NCBI GenBank assembly: GCA_963833835.1
Contig: CAWHZI010000008.1
Coordinates: 1 to 64,000, forward strand
DNA from: Bog-532 sp963833835
GTDB lineage: Bacteria > Actinomycetota > Actinomycetes > Streptosporangiales > Streptosporangiaceae
Direction of reading: 5' to 3'
Length of the DNA stretch: 64,000 nt
Positions 1 to 8,158 of the stretch are shown here, one piece after another. Every line of letters starts with the position of its first letter. Position 1 is the first letter of the stretch. The position numbers were made by a program, and so were the translations under genes. The notes under the pieces are model-generated. The model made no database searches. It saw only the letters and a list, made by a program, of their open reading frames with translations, and had not been told where the DNA came from.

Positions 1-323
1 TTATCTTCTGCACGCGAGTCTCCTGTGGTGACGACGAAAATGTGTACGCAGAAAGCGCGTCCGATTAAGAACTCATGGTTTATAGAAAGAGAACAAACAG
101 GGTCGCGTTATTAAAAAATTAAAATGCGTCGCACGCGAAACGCTCAACGTGACCTCGTTCGTGCGGCGATTGGCTGCCGAGGTCCGGAGCAGAATTTAAC
201 GCTCAATCTTCGGTCACTCTCGCACCTCACTCACTGAATAGCAAGCGCCGGCTGCCGAGCGGCAGCGGCACGGTGATAATGGTGGGCACGGCTGAAGCTC
301 ACGCCGCAAGGTTGGAGAACAGC
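1..323. other. Gene-free AT-richer leader before the DUF2252 gene
   Basis: No convincing coding frame is seen here. Bases 60-200 are clearly richer in A and T than the surrounding DNA, including a run of A/T at about 110-125, so this may hold the promoter of the following gene. No tRNA, hairpin terminator or clear operator was recognised. Confidence 0.4.
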
Positions 324-1760
324 ATGGTTCAGGCCACCAGCCCAGGCGCTCCGGCGCACGGTCATGTCGTGCTGGCCGCGGCCGACAGCGGCGCCTTCAT
401 GTCCGTGCGGCAGCGCTCGACGGCCCGGCATGACCGGTACCGGATCGGCAAGGAGCTCCGGCAGCAGGTTTCGCGCAAGTCCCTGGGCGACTGGTCCGCG
501 CCGCCGGGCCGGCCCGATCCAGTGCAGCTGATCACCGAGTCGCACCGCGGCCGGCTCGACTGGCTGGTGCCCGTGCGAGTGGGCCGGATGGCCGCCTCAC
601 CGTACGGGTTCATGCGCGGCGCCGCGATCGTCATGGCTGAGGACGTGGCCCGGCTGCCGTCCACCGGCATCACCCCGGTGATCTGCGGCGACTGCCACAT
701 GGGCAACTTCGGTTTCTACGCCTCGCCCGAACGGGACCTGGTCATCGACCTGAACGACTTCGACGAGGCCCACCCCGGCGGCTGGGAGTGGGACCTCCGC
801 CGGCTGGTGGCCAGCATCTGGGTCGCCGGCCGCCAGAACGGCGCCAGTGAACAGGCCTGTGAATCAGCGGTGTTGCGGTGTGTGGCCGGGTACCGCGGTG
901 AGGTGCGGGACCTCGCCTCGACCGCGCTGCTGGCCCGGTCCTACCAGCGCCTCGACGTCGACCATCTCCGCCAGAGCACGCGGGACAAGTCGCTGCAGGC
1001 CGAGATCAAACGGGCGACGGCCCGGGCCCGCCGCCGGACCAGTGACCGGGCGCTGCCGAAGTTCACCAGTGAGCGGGACGGCAAACGCCGCATCGTGGAG
1101 GACTTCCCGCTCATCACCCGGGTCAGCTACTTCGAAGCCGATCAGGTCGCGCGCGGGCTGGACGACTACCTGGGCACCCTGGCCTCGCACTGGCGGCGGG
1201 CGCTGGGCGGCTACACCCTGATCGACGTGGCCCACAAGGTGGTTGGTGTGGGCAGCGTCGGGCTGCGCGCCTACGTCGCCCTGCTCGAGGGCAGCAGCCC
1301 CGATGACGTGGTGTTCCTGCAGCTCAAGCAGGCTCGGCGGTCGGTGCTGGCCCGGTACGTCCACGGTGAGTCGGCCTGGCACGACCACCAGGGCCAGCGA
1401 GTGGTCGAATACCAGCAGGCCCTGCAGACGGTCAGCGATCCGCTGCTGGGCTGGACCACCGTCGGCGACCATCAGTACTACGTGCGCCAGTTCCGGAACA
1501 TGAAGGGGACCGTGGCCCTGGACTCCATCGACGGCGCGGCGCTGGCCGACTACGCCGGGATCATCGGGCACCTGCTGGCCAAAGGGCACGCCCGCACCAG
1601 CGGCGCATCCATGATCGTCGGTTACGCCGGTTCCTCCAATCGCCTGGACGTCGCGCTGGCCCGGTTCGCGCGGCTGTACGCCGACCAGACCGAGGCCGAC
1701 CACGCGGCCCTGGTCAAGGCGGCCGACCGGGGCGTCGTGCCCATCGAACGCGGCCTCTGA
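324..1760 (+). CDS. DUF2252 family protein
   Basis: About 478 residues. The sequence has the DUF2252 hallmarks: an MRGAAIVMAEDV segment, GDCHMGNFG, then DLNDFDEAHPGGWEWD followed by LRRLVAS, which together resemble a kinase-like (aminoglycoside-phosphotransferase-type) active-site arrangement. The biochemical role of the family is unknown to me. The frame is open from a GTG at 273, but the ATG at 324 has a GGAG six bases upstream and is preferred. It is followed after 24 bases by a convergent hydrolase gene and seems to stand alone. Family assignment is secure; any phosphotransferase activity is inference. Confidence 0.85.
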   Translation: MVQATSPGAPAHGHVVLAAADSGAFMSVRQRSTARHDRYRIGKELRQQVSRKSLGDWSAPPGRPDPVQLITESHRGRLDWLVPVRVGRMAASPYGFMRGAAIVMAEDVARLPSTGITPVICGDCHMGNFGFYASPERDLVIDLNDFDEAHPGGWEWDLRRLVASIWVAGRQNGASEQACESAVLRCVAGYRGEVRDLASTALLARSYQRLDVDHLRQSTRDKSLQAEIKRATARARRRTSDRALPKFTSERDGKRRIVEDFPLITRVSYFEADQVARGLDDYLGTLASHWRRALGGYTLIDVAHKVVGVGSVGLRAYVALLEGSSPDDVVFLQLKQARRSVLARYVHGESAWHDHQGQRVVEYQQALQTVSDPLLGWTTVGDHQYYVRQFRNMKGTVALDSIDGAALADYAGIIGHLLAKGHARTSGASMIVGYAGSSNRLDVALARFARLYADQTEADHAALVKAADRGVVPIERGL

Positions 1761-1784
1761 ACGCAGCTCGCGTGCCCGGTCAGA

Positions 1785-3476
1785 TCAGGCGCGGACGGGT
1801 AGCCCGACGCGCGACGCGGCCAGGTCGATGCTCTGGTGGGAGCGTGCCATCGTGACCGCGGTGCCGGCGGGCTCGCTGGTGCCGAGGTTGCGCTCCCAGC
1901 GCGGGAACGAGCCGCCGCACACCAGCAGCCGGATCCGGTTCCCGGCCGCGAACCGGTGCGCCACCGGGTCCAGCTCGACGCGCACCAGGCCGTCCCGGTG
2001 GTCTGGGTCCAGCCGCACAAAGGCGTCGCTGACGTTCTGGGACCGGTCCTGCGGATCGACCTCGCTGATCCGGACGAACAGGTCGGCCGGATTGTCGGTG
2101 CGGTGGGCCAGCTCGGCCACCGGGGCCCCGAACACCTCGAGCGGCTCCGGCAGCGGTGGGCCGGTAAAGGCCAGCACGTCCGTCCGCCCGGCCAGGGCGC
2201 TGTCGTCGGCGTACCCGTAGGGCGGCACGAGCGAGCGGCCCCCAATCGTCGGGGTAGGGTCCGCCGGGTCATAGGTAAACGCGGCCGGCCCGATATCGGC
2301 CTGCGCTGGCTCTTCGGATAGCCCGCCACCCGGCAGCGGATACAGGATCTGCTCCCCGGTGGCCGGTGGCCAGCCGGGCAGGTCGCGCCACTCATCGGCC
2401 CCGGTCACGAACACCCGCACCGGGGCCTTGTGGGCCGAGGCCCCCGCCCCAGGTCCGGTCCCGGCTAGGCGCTCGTCCAGCCAGCCAAGCAGCTCATTCA
2501 TAATGATCCGGCCCGCCTTGGTGGCCACGTCGGCGTGCGTCCACGGGCCGACGGTGAGAGCCACGTCGACACCGCGGCCGTGCAGGTGCCGGTACTGCTC
2601 GATCGTCTGCCGCAGGAACAGGTCCTGCCAGCCGCCCTGCAACAGCACGGGAACCTGCACCCGGTCCAGCGCGCCGCTCAGCTGCATCGGTGACCAGAAC
2701 GGGTCGGCGGGATCGCGGCGGGTGGCAAACTCGCGGAACCATGGCGCGCGCCCTGCGCACAGCTTGTCCACGGCCTCGGCCACCGGCAGGTGCCGGAGCG
2801 CGGCAGCCTGCCGCCGGGTTCCGGTGTACATCCGCAGCAGGTTGCGGGGGAGTGAGTACTGCTCCTGGTGGGTGACCACGTCGGCCCAGCCGACCCAGGT
2901 CGACAGCTCGACCGCACCGCCCTCGTACATCGCGTCGCGGAAGTCGTGCGGGCCGACCTGGATGACCGCGGTGACCAGCTCCGGCGGCGGGTCGACCAGC
3001 AGCGCCCACTGGGTGAAGCCCAGGTAGGAGCCGCCGAAGGTGGCGAACCGGCCGTCGAACCACGGCTGTTCCCGCAGCCAGGCCACCGTGTCCGCCGCGT
3101 CCTCGACCTCACGCCGCATCGGGTCGAAGGTCCCGCCCGAGCCGAACGTGCCGCGCACGCGGGCCTGGATCACCCGGTACCCGCGGGCGGCGAGCAGCCC
3201 GCCGTACAGGGAACCGTTCAGCGGGTCGAACCCGTACGGAGATCGCAGCAGCACCGTGCCCCGGACCAGGCCGGCCGGATGCAGCACGTCCGCCCGCAGC
3301 ACTACCCCGTCCCGCATCGGAACGGGCAGGTCGCGGGCGACCGTGTAACCACCGCGTTTGCGTGGCAGTTGCATCATCCGCCCGAAGGCCGCATCGACCA
3401 GCCTCCGGCTGCGCGTCTGTGGTTCCCCGCTCTGGCTCGCCCTGGCGGTTACGGTCACCTGCTCATTGTCCACCAA
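1785..3476 (-). CDS. CocE/NonD family (S15-type) hydrolase
   Basis: 563 residues. An alpha/beta-hydrolase core carries the nucleophile elbow GGSYLGFTQWAL after the family block RVRGTFGSGGTFDP, and a C-terminal beta-rich half typical of X-Pro dipeptidyl-peptidase C domains (FTGPPLPEPLEVFG). CocE/NonD enzymes hydrolyse esters or N-terminal acyl-prolyl bonds; the natural substrate cannot be read from sequence. No signal peptide is seen, so it is probably cytoplasmic. The start is a TTG at 3476 with a GTG at 3473 next to it; no strong ribosome site separates them. Transcribed alone, convergent with the DUF2252 gene. Confidence 0.85.
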   Translation of the reverse strand: MVDNEQVTVTARASQSGEPQTRSRRLVDAAFGRMMQLPRKRGGYTVARDLPVPMRDGVVLRADVLHPAGLVRGTVLLRSPYGFDPLNGSLYGGLLAARGYRVIQARVRGTFGSGGTFDPMRREVEDAADTVAWLREQPWFDGRFATFGGSYLGFTQWALLVDPPPELVTAVIQVGPHDFRDAMYEGGAVELSTWVGWADVVTHQEQYSLPRNLLRMYTGTRRQAAALRHLPVAEAVDKLCAGRAPWFREFATRRDPADPFWSPMQLSGALDRVQVPVLLQGGWQDLFLRQTIEQYRHLHGRGVDVALTVGPWTHADVATKAGRIIMNELLGWLDERLAGTGPGAGASAHKAPVRVFVTGADEWRDLPGWPPATGEQILYPLPGGGLSEEPAQADIGPAAFTYDPADPTPTIGGRSLVPPYGYADDSALAGRTDVLAFTGPPLPEPLEVFGAPVAELAHRTDNPADLFVRISEVDPQDRSQNVSDAFVRLDPDHRDGLVRVELDPVAHRFAAGNRIRLLVCGGSFPRWERNLGTSEPAGTAVTMARSHQSIDLAASRVGLPVRA

Positions 3477-3607
3477 CGCGCCCAGCGGGGCCTAGCTCCG
3501 CAATGTTCGCTTTTGCTGCTTAGTGCGCCGCTTCCTTGCTAGCTTGGCCGCAGCTCAGCCCGTCCTTGTGCTGGGCGAGCACCGCGTTCGAACTGGGGGA
3601 GGCGGCC

Positions 3608-4771
3608 ATGGGCAGAGCAGCTCTAAGAGCCGGAGCCATCGGCGGGATCCTCGGCGGCGTCATGATGGCCGTGTGGCTGATGTTCATTTTGTGGCTCGTT
3701 GGCACGGGGTTCTGGACGCTGCTGAACCTCATCGCCAATACTTTCTGGCGGGGCGCGCCGCTCGGTGACAGGTTCACCTGGCAGGCGGTGGTCATCGGCC
3801 TGGTCGTGCACGTGCTGATGTCGGTCCTGTTCGGCACGCTGATCGCGATCGCCGCGTGGTGGCTCCCGTGGCCGCGCTCGCTGATCATCGCGGGCGGGGC
3901 CCTGTTCGGGCCCGCCCTGTGGCTGGTGATGCAGTACGGCATCTGGCACGCGGCGGATCCGGCGGCGGCCCAGGTCATCACGCCCTGGGTTTTCGCGGTG
4001 GCGCACTTGATCTTCGGCGTACTCGCCGCCGCGACCGCGGCCATCGTCACCTCCGACGAGAAGGCCGCGGCCCGGCGCCGGCGCGAGGAGCCGGAGCCCG
4101 AAGGGCAGGAAGTGCAGAGCGCCTGGGCCCCGGCCCGGCCAGAAGCCGGTTCGGCTCGGGCCCAGACCCTGGCCAGCCCGATGACATTTGCCAGCCCGAT
4201 GACATTTGCCAGCCCGGCGGCACCGGGTGGCCCGCAGCCGAGCCTGACGATGCCCGGCCACGGCCCGGTCCGGCACCGGCGGCTGCTGACCGCCCGCAAC
4301 GATGGCGGCCTGCGCACGGTCGTCTACACCAGCGGCGGCCCCGGCATGGTCACCGACGAGCCGGTCAGATCCGGTGGCAGCGGAACGGGGCTTACCCCCC
4401 TGGAGACCGTCCTCGGGGCCCTGTGCGGATCAACCGGCGCCACCTTGGCCACGGTGGCCCGCGAGGCCGGCTTCGCCTACGACGGCGCCACCTTCGAGGC
4501 GTCGTTCACGCTCGACCCGCGAGGCCCGGCCGCCCAGCCCGGAGCCCGGACCTACTTCCGCACCGTCCGCGTCGAAATCCAGGTCCGCGCGGCCCGGCCA
4601 GGCCCAAGGCTGGCCGACGTCGCCCGCGCCACCGAGCAACGCTGCCCGGTCCGCAACCTGCTCGCCGACGCCGGCGTCACGGTCGACATGATCTGGACCG
4701 CCGCCTCGCCCCAGACCCCGGTCCCCGAAATCCCGGAAACCCCCTCCGTCCTCCGCCGCCCCGCCAACTGA
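3608..4771 (+). CDS. Membrane protein fused to an OsmC-like domain
   Basis: About 387 residues. The N-terminal 150 residues hold roughly four hydrophobic helices (AIGGILGGVMMAVWLMFILW first). A charged linker containing a repeated SPMTFA pair follows. The C-terminal 140 residues match the OsmC/Ohr fold: GLTPLETVLGALCGSTGATL, a basic central strand region, and a second cysteine in EQRCPVRNLL. OsmC/Ohr proteins reduce organic peroxides with a Cys pair and are normally free cytosolic proteins of about 140 residues, so a membrane-tethered form is unusual. The ATG at 3608 sits behind GGGGGAGG; an upstream in-frame ATG at 3536 has no such site. Peroxidase activity is inference. Confidence 0.75.
   Translation: MGRAALRAGAIGGILGGVMMAVWLMFILWLVGTGFWTLLNLIANTFWRGAPLGDRFTWQAVVIGLVVHVLMSVLFGTLIAIAAWWLPWPRSLIIAGGALFGPALWLVMQYGIWHAADPAAAQVITPWVFAVAHLIFGVLAAATAAIVTSDEKAAARRRREEPEPEGQEVQSAWAPARPEAGSARAQTLASPMTFASPMTFASPAAPGGPQPSLTMPGHGPVRHRRLLTARNDGGLRTVVYTSGGPGMVTDEPVRSGGSGTGLTPLETVLGALCGSTGATLATVAREAGFAYDGATFEASFTLDPRGPAAQPGARTYFRTVRVEIQVRAARPGPRLADVARATEQRCPVRNLLADAGVTVDMIWTAASPQTPVPEIPETPSVLRRPAN
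4173..4208 (+). repeat. Two 18-bp tandem units inside the OsmC fusion linker
   Basis: The unit ccagcccgatgacatttg occurs twice in perfect tandem and a third partial unit begins directly after. It encodes the repeated SPMTFA linker peptide, so it probably arose by slippage without breaking the frame. Confidence 0.8.
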
Positions 4772-4960
4772 CCTAAACCCCGGCCAGTCCCACGGCACCC
4801 GCCCGCCCCACGGCGTCCCCGTCCCGGACAACCCCCGGCCAGTCCCACGGCGTCCCCGCCCCACGGCGTCCCCGACCCGGGACGCCCCGACCCGGACAAT
4901 CCCGGTCCCACGGCACCCGCCGGCCCCACGATGCCCGCTCGTCCCACGGCACCCGCCGCC
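4772..4960. repeat. Degenerate C-rich repeat tract
   Basis: After the OsmC-fusion stop the DNA is built from imperfect repeats of a 12-15 base motif, cccacggc(g/a)(t/c)ccc, about a dozen copies with variable spacers. Frames across it are open only because of composition and show no protein features. No gene is called between 4772 and 5404. Confidence 0.65.
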
Positions 4961-4972
4961 TGTGCGTCAGGT

Positions 4973-5028
4973 CATGATCGATGGCGCTTTGCTGCTCTTC
5001 TAAGGCGGGTAAACCGCCATCGATCATG
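4973..5028. repeat. Perfect 14-bp inverted repeat with internal alternative hairpin
   Basis: The arms catgatcgatggcg (4973-4986) and cgccatcgatcatg (5015-5028) are perfect reverse complements around a 28-base loop. Within the element, ggcgg (5004-5008) and ccgcc (5014-5018) form a competing 5-bp hairpin. No U-tract follows, so it is not a classical terminator. It may be a REP-like or MITE-like palindromic element, or a binding site. Confidence 0.7.
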
Positions 5029-5404
5029 GAAGGCCGCCCAGCCGGTGGGGCTCGCGAGGCCCGTGGGGTACGAGTGGCTTGAGCCGCACCCAGCCCTCGT
5101 CACCCGAAGTCCCAGAACCCCCTCCACCTCCCGCTGCCCCGCCAGCTGGCCGTAACCCCGCCGGTCCCACGAACCCGCCGGTCCCACGGAGCTCGCCGAC
5201 CCCACCAAGCTCGCCTGCCCCGCCGCCCCGACAGCACCGGCCCGGTCCAGGCGTAACGCAGGCTACGCGGACCCCGCTTGAACTGAGCAAACGCTTCGAT
5301 TAAGTTAGTTTTGGTTAAGCAATATTTTATTTTAATAACGTCCCAGGAATGCAGGGTCGCGGTCAGCGTCCGGGGTCTGGCCGCCAGGAGCGGAGGCGGC
5401 AGCG

Positions 5405-6322
5405 ATGGAAGCGGCGGTCATCCTGGCTGTCGCGGCCAGCTTCTGCACGGCGACCGCGTCGGTGTGCCAGCGTCTGGGCGCCCGCACCAGCGAGGTAACC
5501 GGCTTCGATCCCGGCCTCATCCTCCGGCTGGTCCGGCGTCCGGTGTGGCTGGCCGGGATCGCCAGCATGATCCTGGGGTTCGGTTTCCAGCTCAGCGCGC
5601 TGCGGTTCGGGCCGTTGGCCCTGGTCCAGCCCACGCTGGCCCTGGAGTTGCTGTTCGTGTTCGGCTACATGACCGCGATCGGGTCCCGGGCCGGTGTCCA
5701 GCGGCGTGACTGGCTGGCCGCCGCGGCGATGTCGATCGGCCTGGCCGCGTTCCTGTGCGTGGCCGCGCCGTCGGGTGGCCGGCTGCACGCGCCGGGTTCG
5801 CTGTGGTGGCTGGCCGCAGTGATCACCACCGTGGCGGTGCTGGCCCTGCTGGGCCTGACCGTCGCGCCGGTGTGGCGCCGCCGGGTCACCCGATCACGGC
5901 GAGCCGCGCTGCTGGGCGCCGCGACCGGGATCTGCTGGGGGTTCGAGGCCGCGGTCATCAAGGAGTTCAGCTCCCGGGTGGGCGACGGTCTGGGCGCCAT
6001 CGTCTCCAACTGGTCGCTGTACGTCCTGGTCGGCGGGGGCGCCCTGACCATGCTGCTGGCCTCGCACGCGATGGCGGCCGGCCCGCTGGCGGCGTCCCAG
6101 CCCGGCTTCACGATCCTCGATCCGCTCGCGGCCAGTTTCCTGGGCGTGTTCCTGTTCGGCGAGCACGTCCGCACCGGCCTCCCCGCCCTGGCCGGCGAGG
6201 CGCTGGCCCTGGCCCTGCTCATCGCCGGGGTGTCGGCCCTCAGCCACAGTCACCTCGCCACCAGGGAAGGCGCCTCACCGTCCCCCGGCTTCCGCGATTA
6301 CCCGTCGACCGGGCCCAGGTAA
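5405..6322 (+). CDS. DMT-superfamily (EamA-like) membrane transporter
   Basis: 305 residues, almost wholly hydrophobic, with about nine to ten membrane helices in two similar halves (residues about 1-140 and 150-290), the layout of drug/metabolite transporters. The second half ends PGFTILDPLAASFLGVFLFG, a signature-like segment of the family. Substrate unknown. A cggagg ribosome site lies eight to nine bases before the ATG. The last 25 bases overlap the 3' end of the convergent YchJ gene. Confidence 0.75.
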   Translation: MEAAVILAVAASFCTATASVCQRLGARTSEVTGFDPGLILRLVRRPVWLAGIASMILGFGFQLSALRFGPLALVQPTLALELLFVFGYMTAIGSRAGVQRRDWLAAAAMSIGLAAFLCVAAPSGGRLHAPGSLWWLAAVITTVAVLALLGLTVAPVWRRRVTRSRRAALLGAATGICWGFEAAVIKEFSSRVGDGLGAIVSNWSLYVLVGGGALTMLLASHAMAAGPLAASQPGFTILDPLAASFLGVFLFGEHVRTGLPALAGEALALALLIAGVSALSHSHLATREGASPSPGFRDYPSTGPR

Positions 6323-6684
6323 GTCCAGCGCTTGTTCTCGCGGACGAACCGGCTCGTCTCCGTCATGACGCCCCGCTGCCCGTCCTGGACATAGATGGCG
6401 CGAAACTGCACCGTCCCGGCCGCGTCGAACAGCCCGCCATCCTGTGTCTCCAGCACCGCCAGCCGCGTCCACTGCAGGTCCGGCTCGAGCACGAGTTCCC
6501 GCGGACGGCTCGACGGGTGCCAGGTCCGCAGCAGATAATCAGCGTCTCCCACCGCGAACGCGCTGTACCGCGACCGCATCAGCGCCTCGGCCGTCGCCGC
6601 CGGAGCGCCCTCGTGCAGCCGCCCGCAGCAACCGTCGTAGTCATCGCCCAGCCCGCAGGGACACCCGCCATCGTCCATGCCCAC
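6298..6684 (-). CDS. YchJ-like (UPF0225) SEC-C motif protein
   Basis: 128 residues. The N-terminus carries the zinc-binding SEC-C cysteine motif (CPCGLGDDYDGCCGRLH), then ALMRSRYSAFAVGDADYLLRTW, diagnostic of the YchJ family, and an NTF2/SnoaL-like middle. The start is an ATG at 6684. The function of YchJ is unknown. It is convergent with and overlaps the transporter by 25 bases. Confidence 0.85.
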   Translation of the reverse strand: MGMDDGGCPCGLGDDYDGCCGRLHEGAPAATAEALMRSRYSAFAVGDADYLLRTWHPSSRPRELVLEPDLQWTRLAVLETQDGGLFDAAGTVQFRAIYVQDGQRGVMTETSRFVRENKRWTYLGPVDG

Positions 6685-6737
6685 ATTCTCCCAGCGGAGC
6701 CCGGCGCTAAGGCCGCCGCGGGATCTCCGGATGCGGG

Positions 6738-7763
6738 TTATCCGAATCCGGCCTGCCGGACGGTGGATTCGCGCACGATCAGCTCGGGCTCGAACACGAT
6801 CTGCCGGTGCCGGTGGAATTTCCCGTCGGTGGCTTCCTCGATCAGCATCTCCATGGCGGCCTTGCCCAGCTGGGAACGAGGCTGCCGCACCGAGGTGAGC
6901 GGCACCGCCGCGGCGGCGGCGAAATCGATGTCGTCGTAGCCGACGATGGCCAGGTCACCGGGAACTGACAGGCCCCGGCGGACCGTGTCCTGCAACAGCC
7001 CCAGGGCCAGCAGGTCGTTGGCGCAGAAAACTGCGGTCGGGCGTTTCCGGGACGGCATGGCAGCCAGCTTTTCCCCGGTGGCGCGGCCCTGGGCCACGTC
7101 CAGACGGGGAGTCTCCACCATGGTGAGCGCGTCGGAGGGCAGTCCCGCCACCTCGATGGCGGTGCGGGCCCCGACCAGGCGCTGACTGACCTGGCTGAGC
7201 GACAGGGGGCCGCCGACAAAGCCGATGCGCCGGTGCCCCAGCTCGGTGAGGTGCCTGACCGCCAGTTCACTGCCCACGCGGTCGTTCACCGAGACCGAGC
7301 ACTCATTGCCCCGCGCCGCCCGGTCGACCAGGACCACGGGAATGCCCCGGCGGCGGATCTCACCGATCACGGTCGTCTTGCTGACCGGGGTGATCAGGAT
7401 GCCAAACGCGCGCTGCTCTTTCAGCGTGCTGAGGTAGTGGCTCTCGCGCGACGGGTCGTCGTTGCTGTTGCACAGCATGACCGACAGACCCAGCGAGGCC
7501 GCGACACCCTCCGCGCCCGCGGCCAGGTCGGTGAAGAACGGGTTGCGGACGTCCAGCACGACCAGACCGATGGTGCGGCTGTGGCCTGCCCGCAACTGCC
7601 GGGCCGCCTCGTTGCGGACGTAGCCGAGCTCGTTAATGGCCTTGAGTACACGCTCACGAGTCGAGGGAGCCACCCGTTCGGGCCGGTTCAGGACGTTGGA
7701 GACGGTACCCACTGAGACGGCGGCCCGCGCCGCGACGTCTACGACGCTAGCTGTTTCGCGCAC
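6738..7763 (-). CDS. LacI-family transcriptional repressor of the rhamnoside locus
   Basis: About 341 residues. The N-terminal helix-turn-helix (SVVDVAARAAVSVGTVSNVL) is followed by the LacI hinge region and a periplasmic-binding-protein-like sugar domain (TIGLVVLDVRNPFF through ELIVRESTV). The frame opens at 7808, but the GTG at 7763 is preceded by GGAGGGG at good spacing and places the helix-turn-helix at the usual N-terminal position. It is divergent from the rhamnosidase/ABC transport genes, so it most likely represses them until a rhamnose-derived ligand binds. Four CG-centred candidate operators lie in the intergenic DNA and along the locus. Confidence 0.88.
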   Translation of the reverse strand: MRETASVVDVAARAAVSVGTVSNVLNRPERVAPSTRERVLKAINELGYVRNEAARQLRAGHSRTIGLVVLDVRNPFFTDLAAGAEGVAASLGLSVMLCNSNDDPSRESHYLSTLKEQRAFGILITPVSKTTVIGEIRRRGIPVVLVDRAARGNECSVSVNDRVGSELAVRHLTELGHRRIGFVGGPLSLSQVSQRLVGARTAIEVAGLPSDALTMVETPRLDVAQGRATGEKLAAMPSRKRPTAVFCANDLLALGLLQDTVRRGLSVPGDLAIVGYDDIDFAAAAAVPLTSVRQPRSQLGKAAMEMLIEEATDGKFHRHRQIVFEPELIVRESTVRQAGFG

Positions 7764-7868
7764 GCCACCCCTCCGGCAGACCGTCGGAAAGTCTCTATCA
7801 ACACCCATGGGCCGCAGCTGACCCCCCTGGCCGACCCCGCAACCTCAGCCATCGCCGCCATACTCACC

Positions 7869-7878
7869 GAAACGTTTC
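7869..7878. promoter_or_regulatory. Candidate LacI-type operator (gaaacgtttc)
   Basis: A perfect 10-bp palindrome with the central CG typical of LacI/GalR sites. It lies about 105 bases upstream of the repressor start and about 200 bases upstream of the divergent promoter, so it could serve autoregulation or DNA looping. Confidence 0.5.
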
Positions 7879-8075
7879 AACGATACACCGAGCGCAACCG
7901 GGCGCAACGGTGGGACAGAAATGATCATAAACCTCGGCCAGCCCATACGACACTAGTCCAGCCTGGCGTGGAGGTTTCCACAAGGCCAGACGGTCGGGTG
8001 CGTCGCGAAACGGCGACCGGCCGACGGACCGTGGGCAGCTGTGGATGCCGCCGGGCGTAAACATGCGGCGAATCC

Positions 8076-8104
8076 TTGACGGTCGATTTAAAACGATTCA
8101 TTAT
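8076..8104 (+). promoter_or_regulatory. Candidate promoter with embedded operator for the rhamnosidase operon
   Basis: TTGACG (8076-8081) and CATTAT (8099-8104) are separated by 17 bases. The spacer contains taaaacgattcat (8089-8101), a 13-mer repeated exactly at 12101-12113. Repressor binding here would cover the -10 region. This also argues that translation starts downstream rather than at the in-frame ATG at 8045. Confidence 0.5.
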
Positions 8105-8158
8105 GTCTGGAAACACCTCGTCGTGAAGAGCAGCGTGGCGAATCCCGGAGGTGACGGA

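Noticed and set aside
4772..5404. Repeat tract read as a possible CRISPR array
   Set aside because: Units are degenerate, spacers are not of uniform length and no cas gene is nearby.
5755..6939. 394-codon forward frame overlapping the DMT and YchJ genes
   Set aside because: Arg/Pro/Gly-rich shadow in the wrong frame of two well-supported genes.
8045..8158. Upstream ATG start for the GH106 gene
   Set aside because: It would place the promoter and operator inside the coding region; TTG at 8159 has a strong ribosome site and family similarity begins after it.
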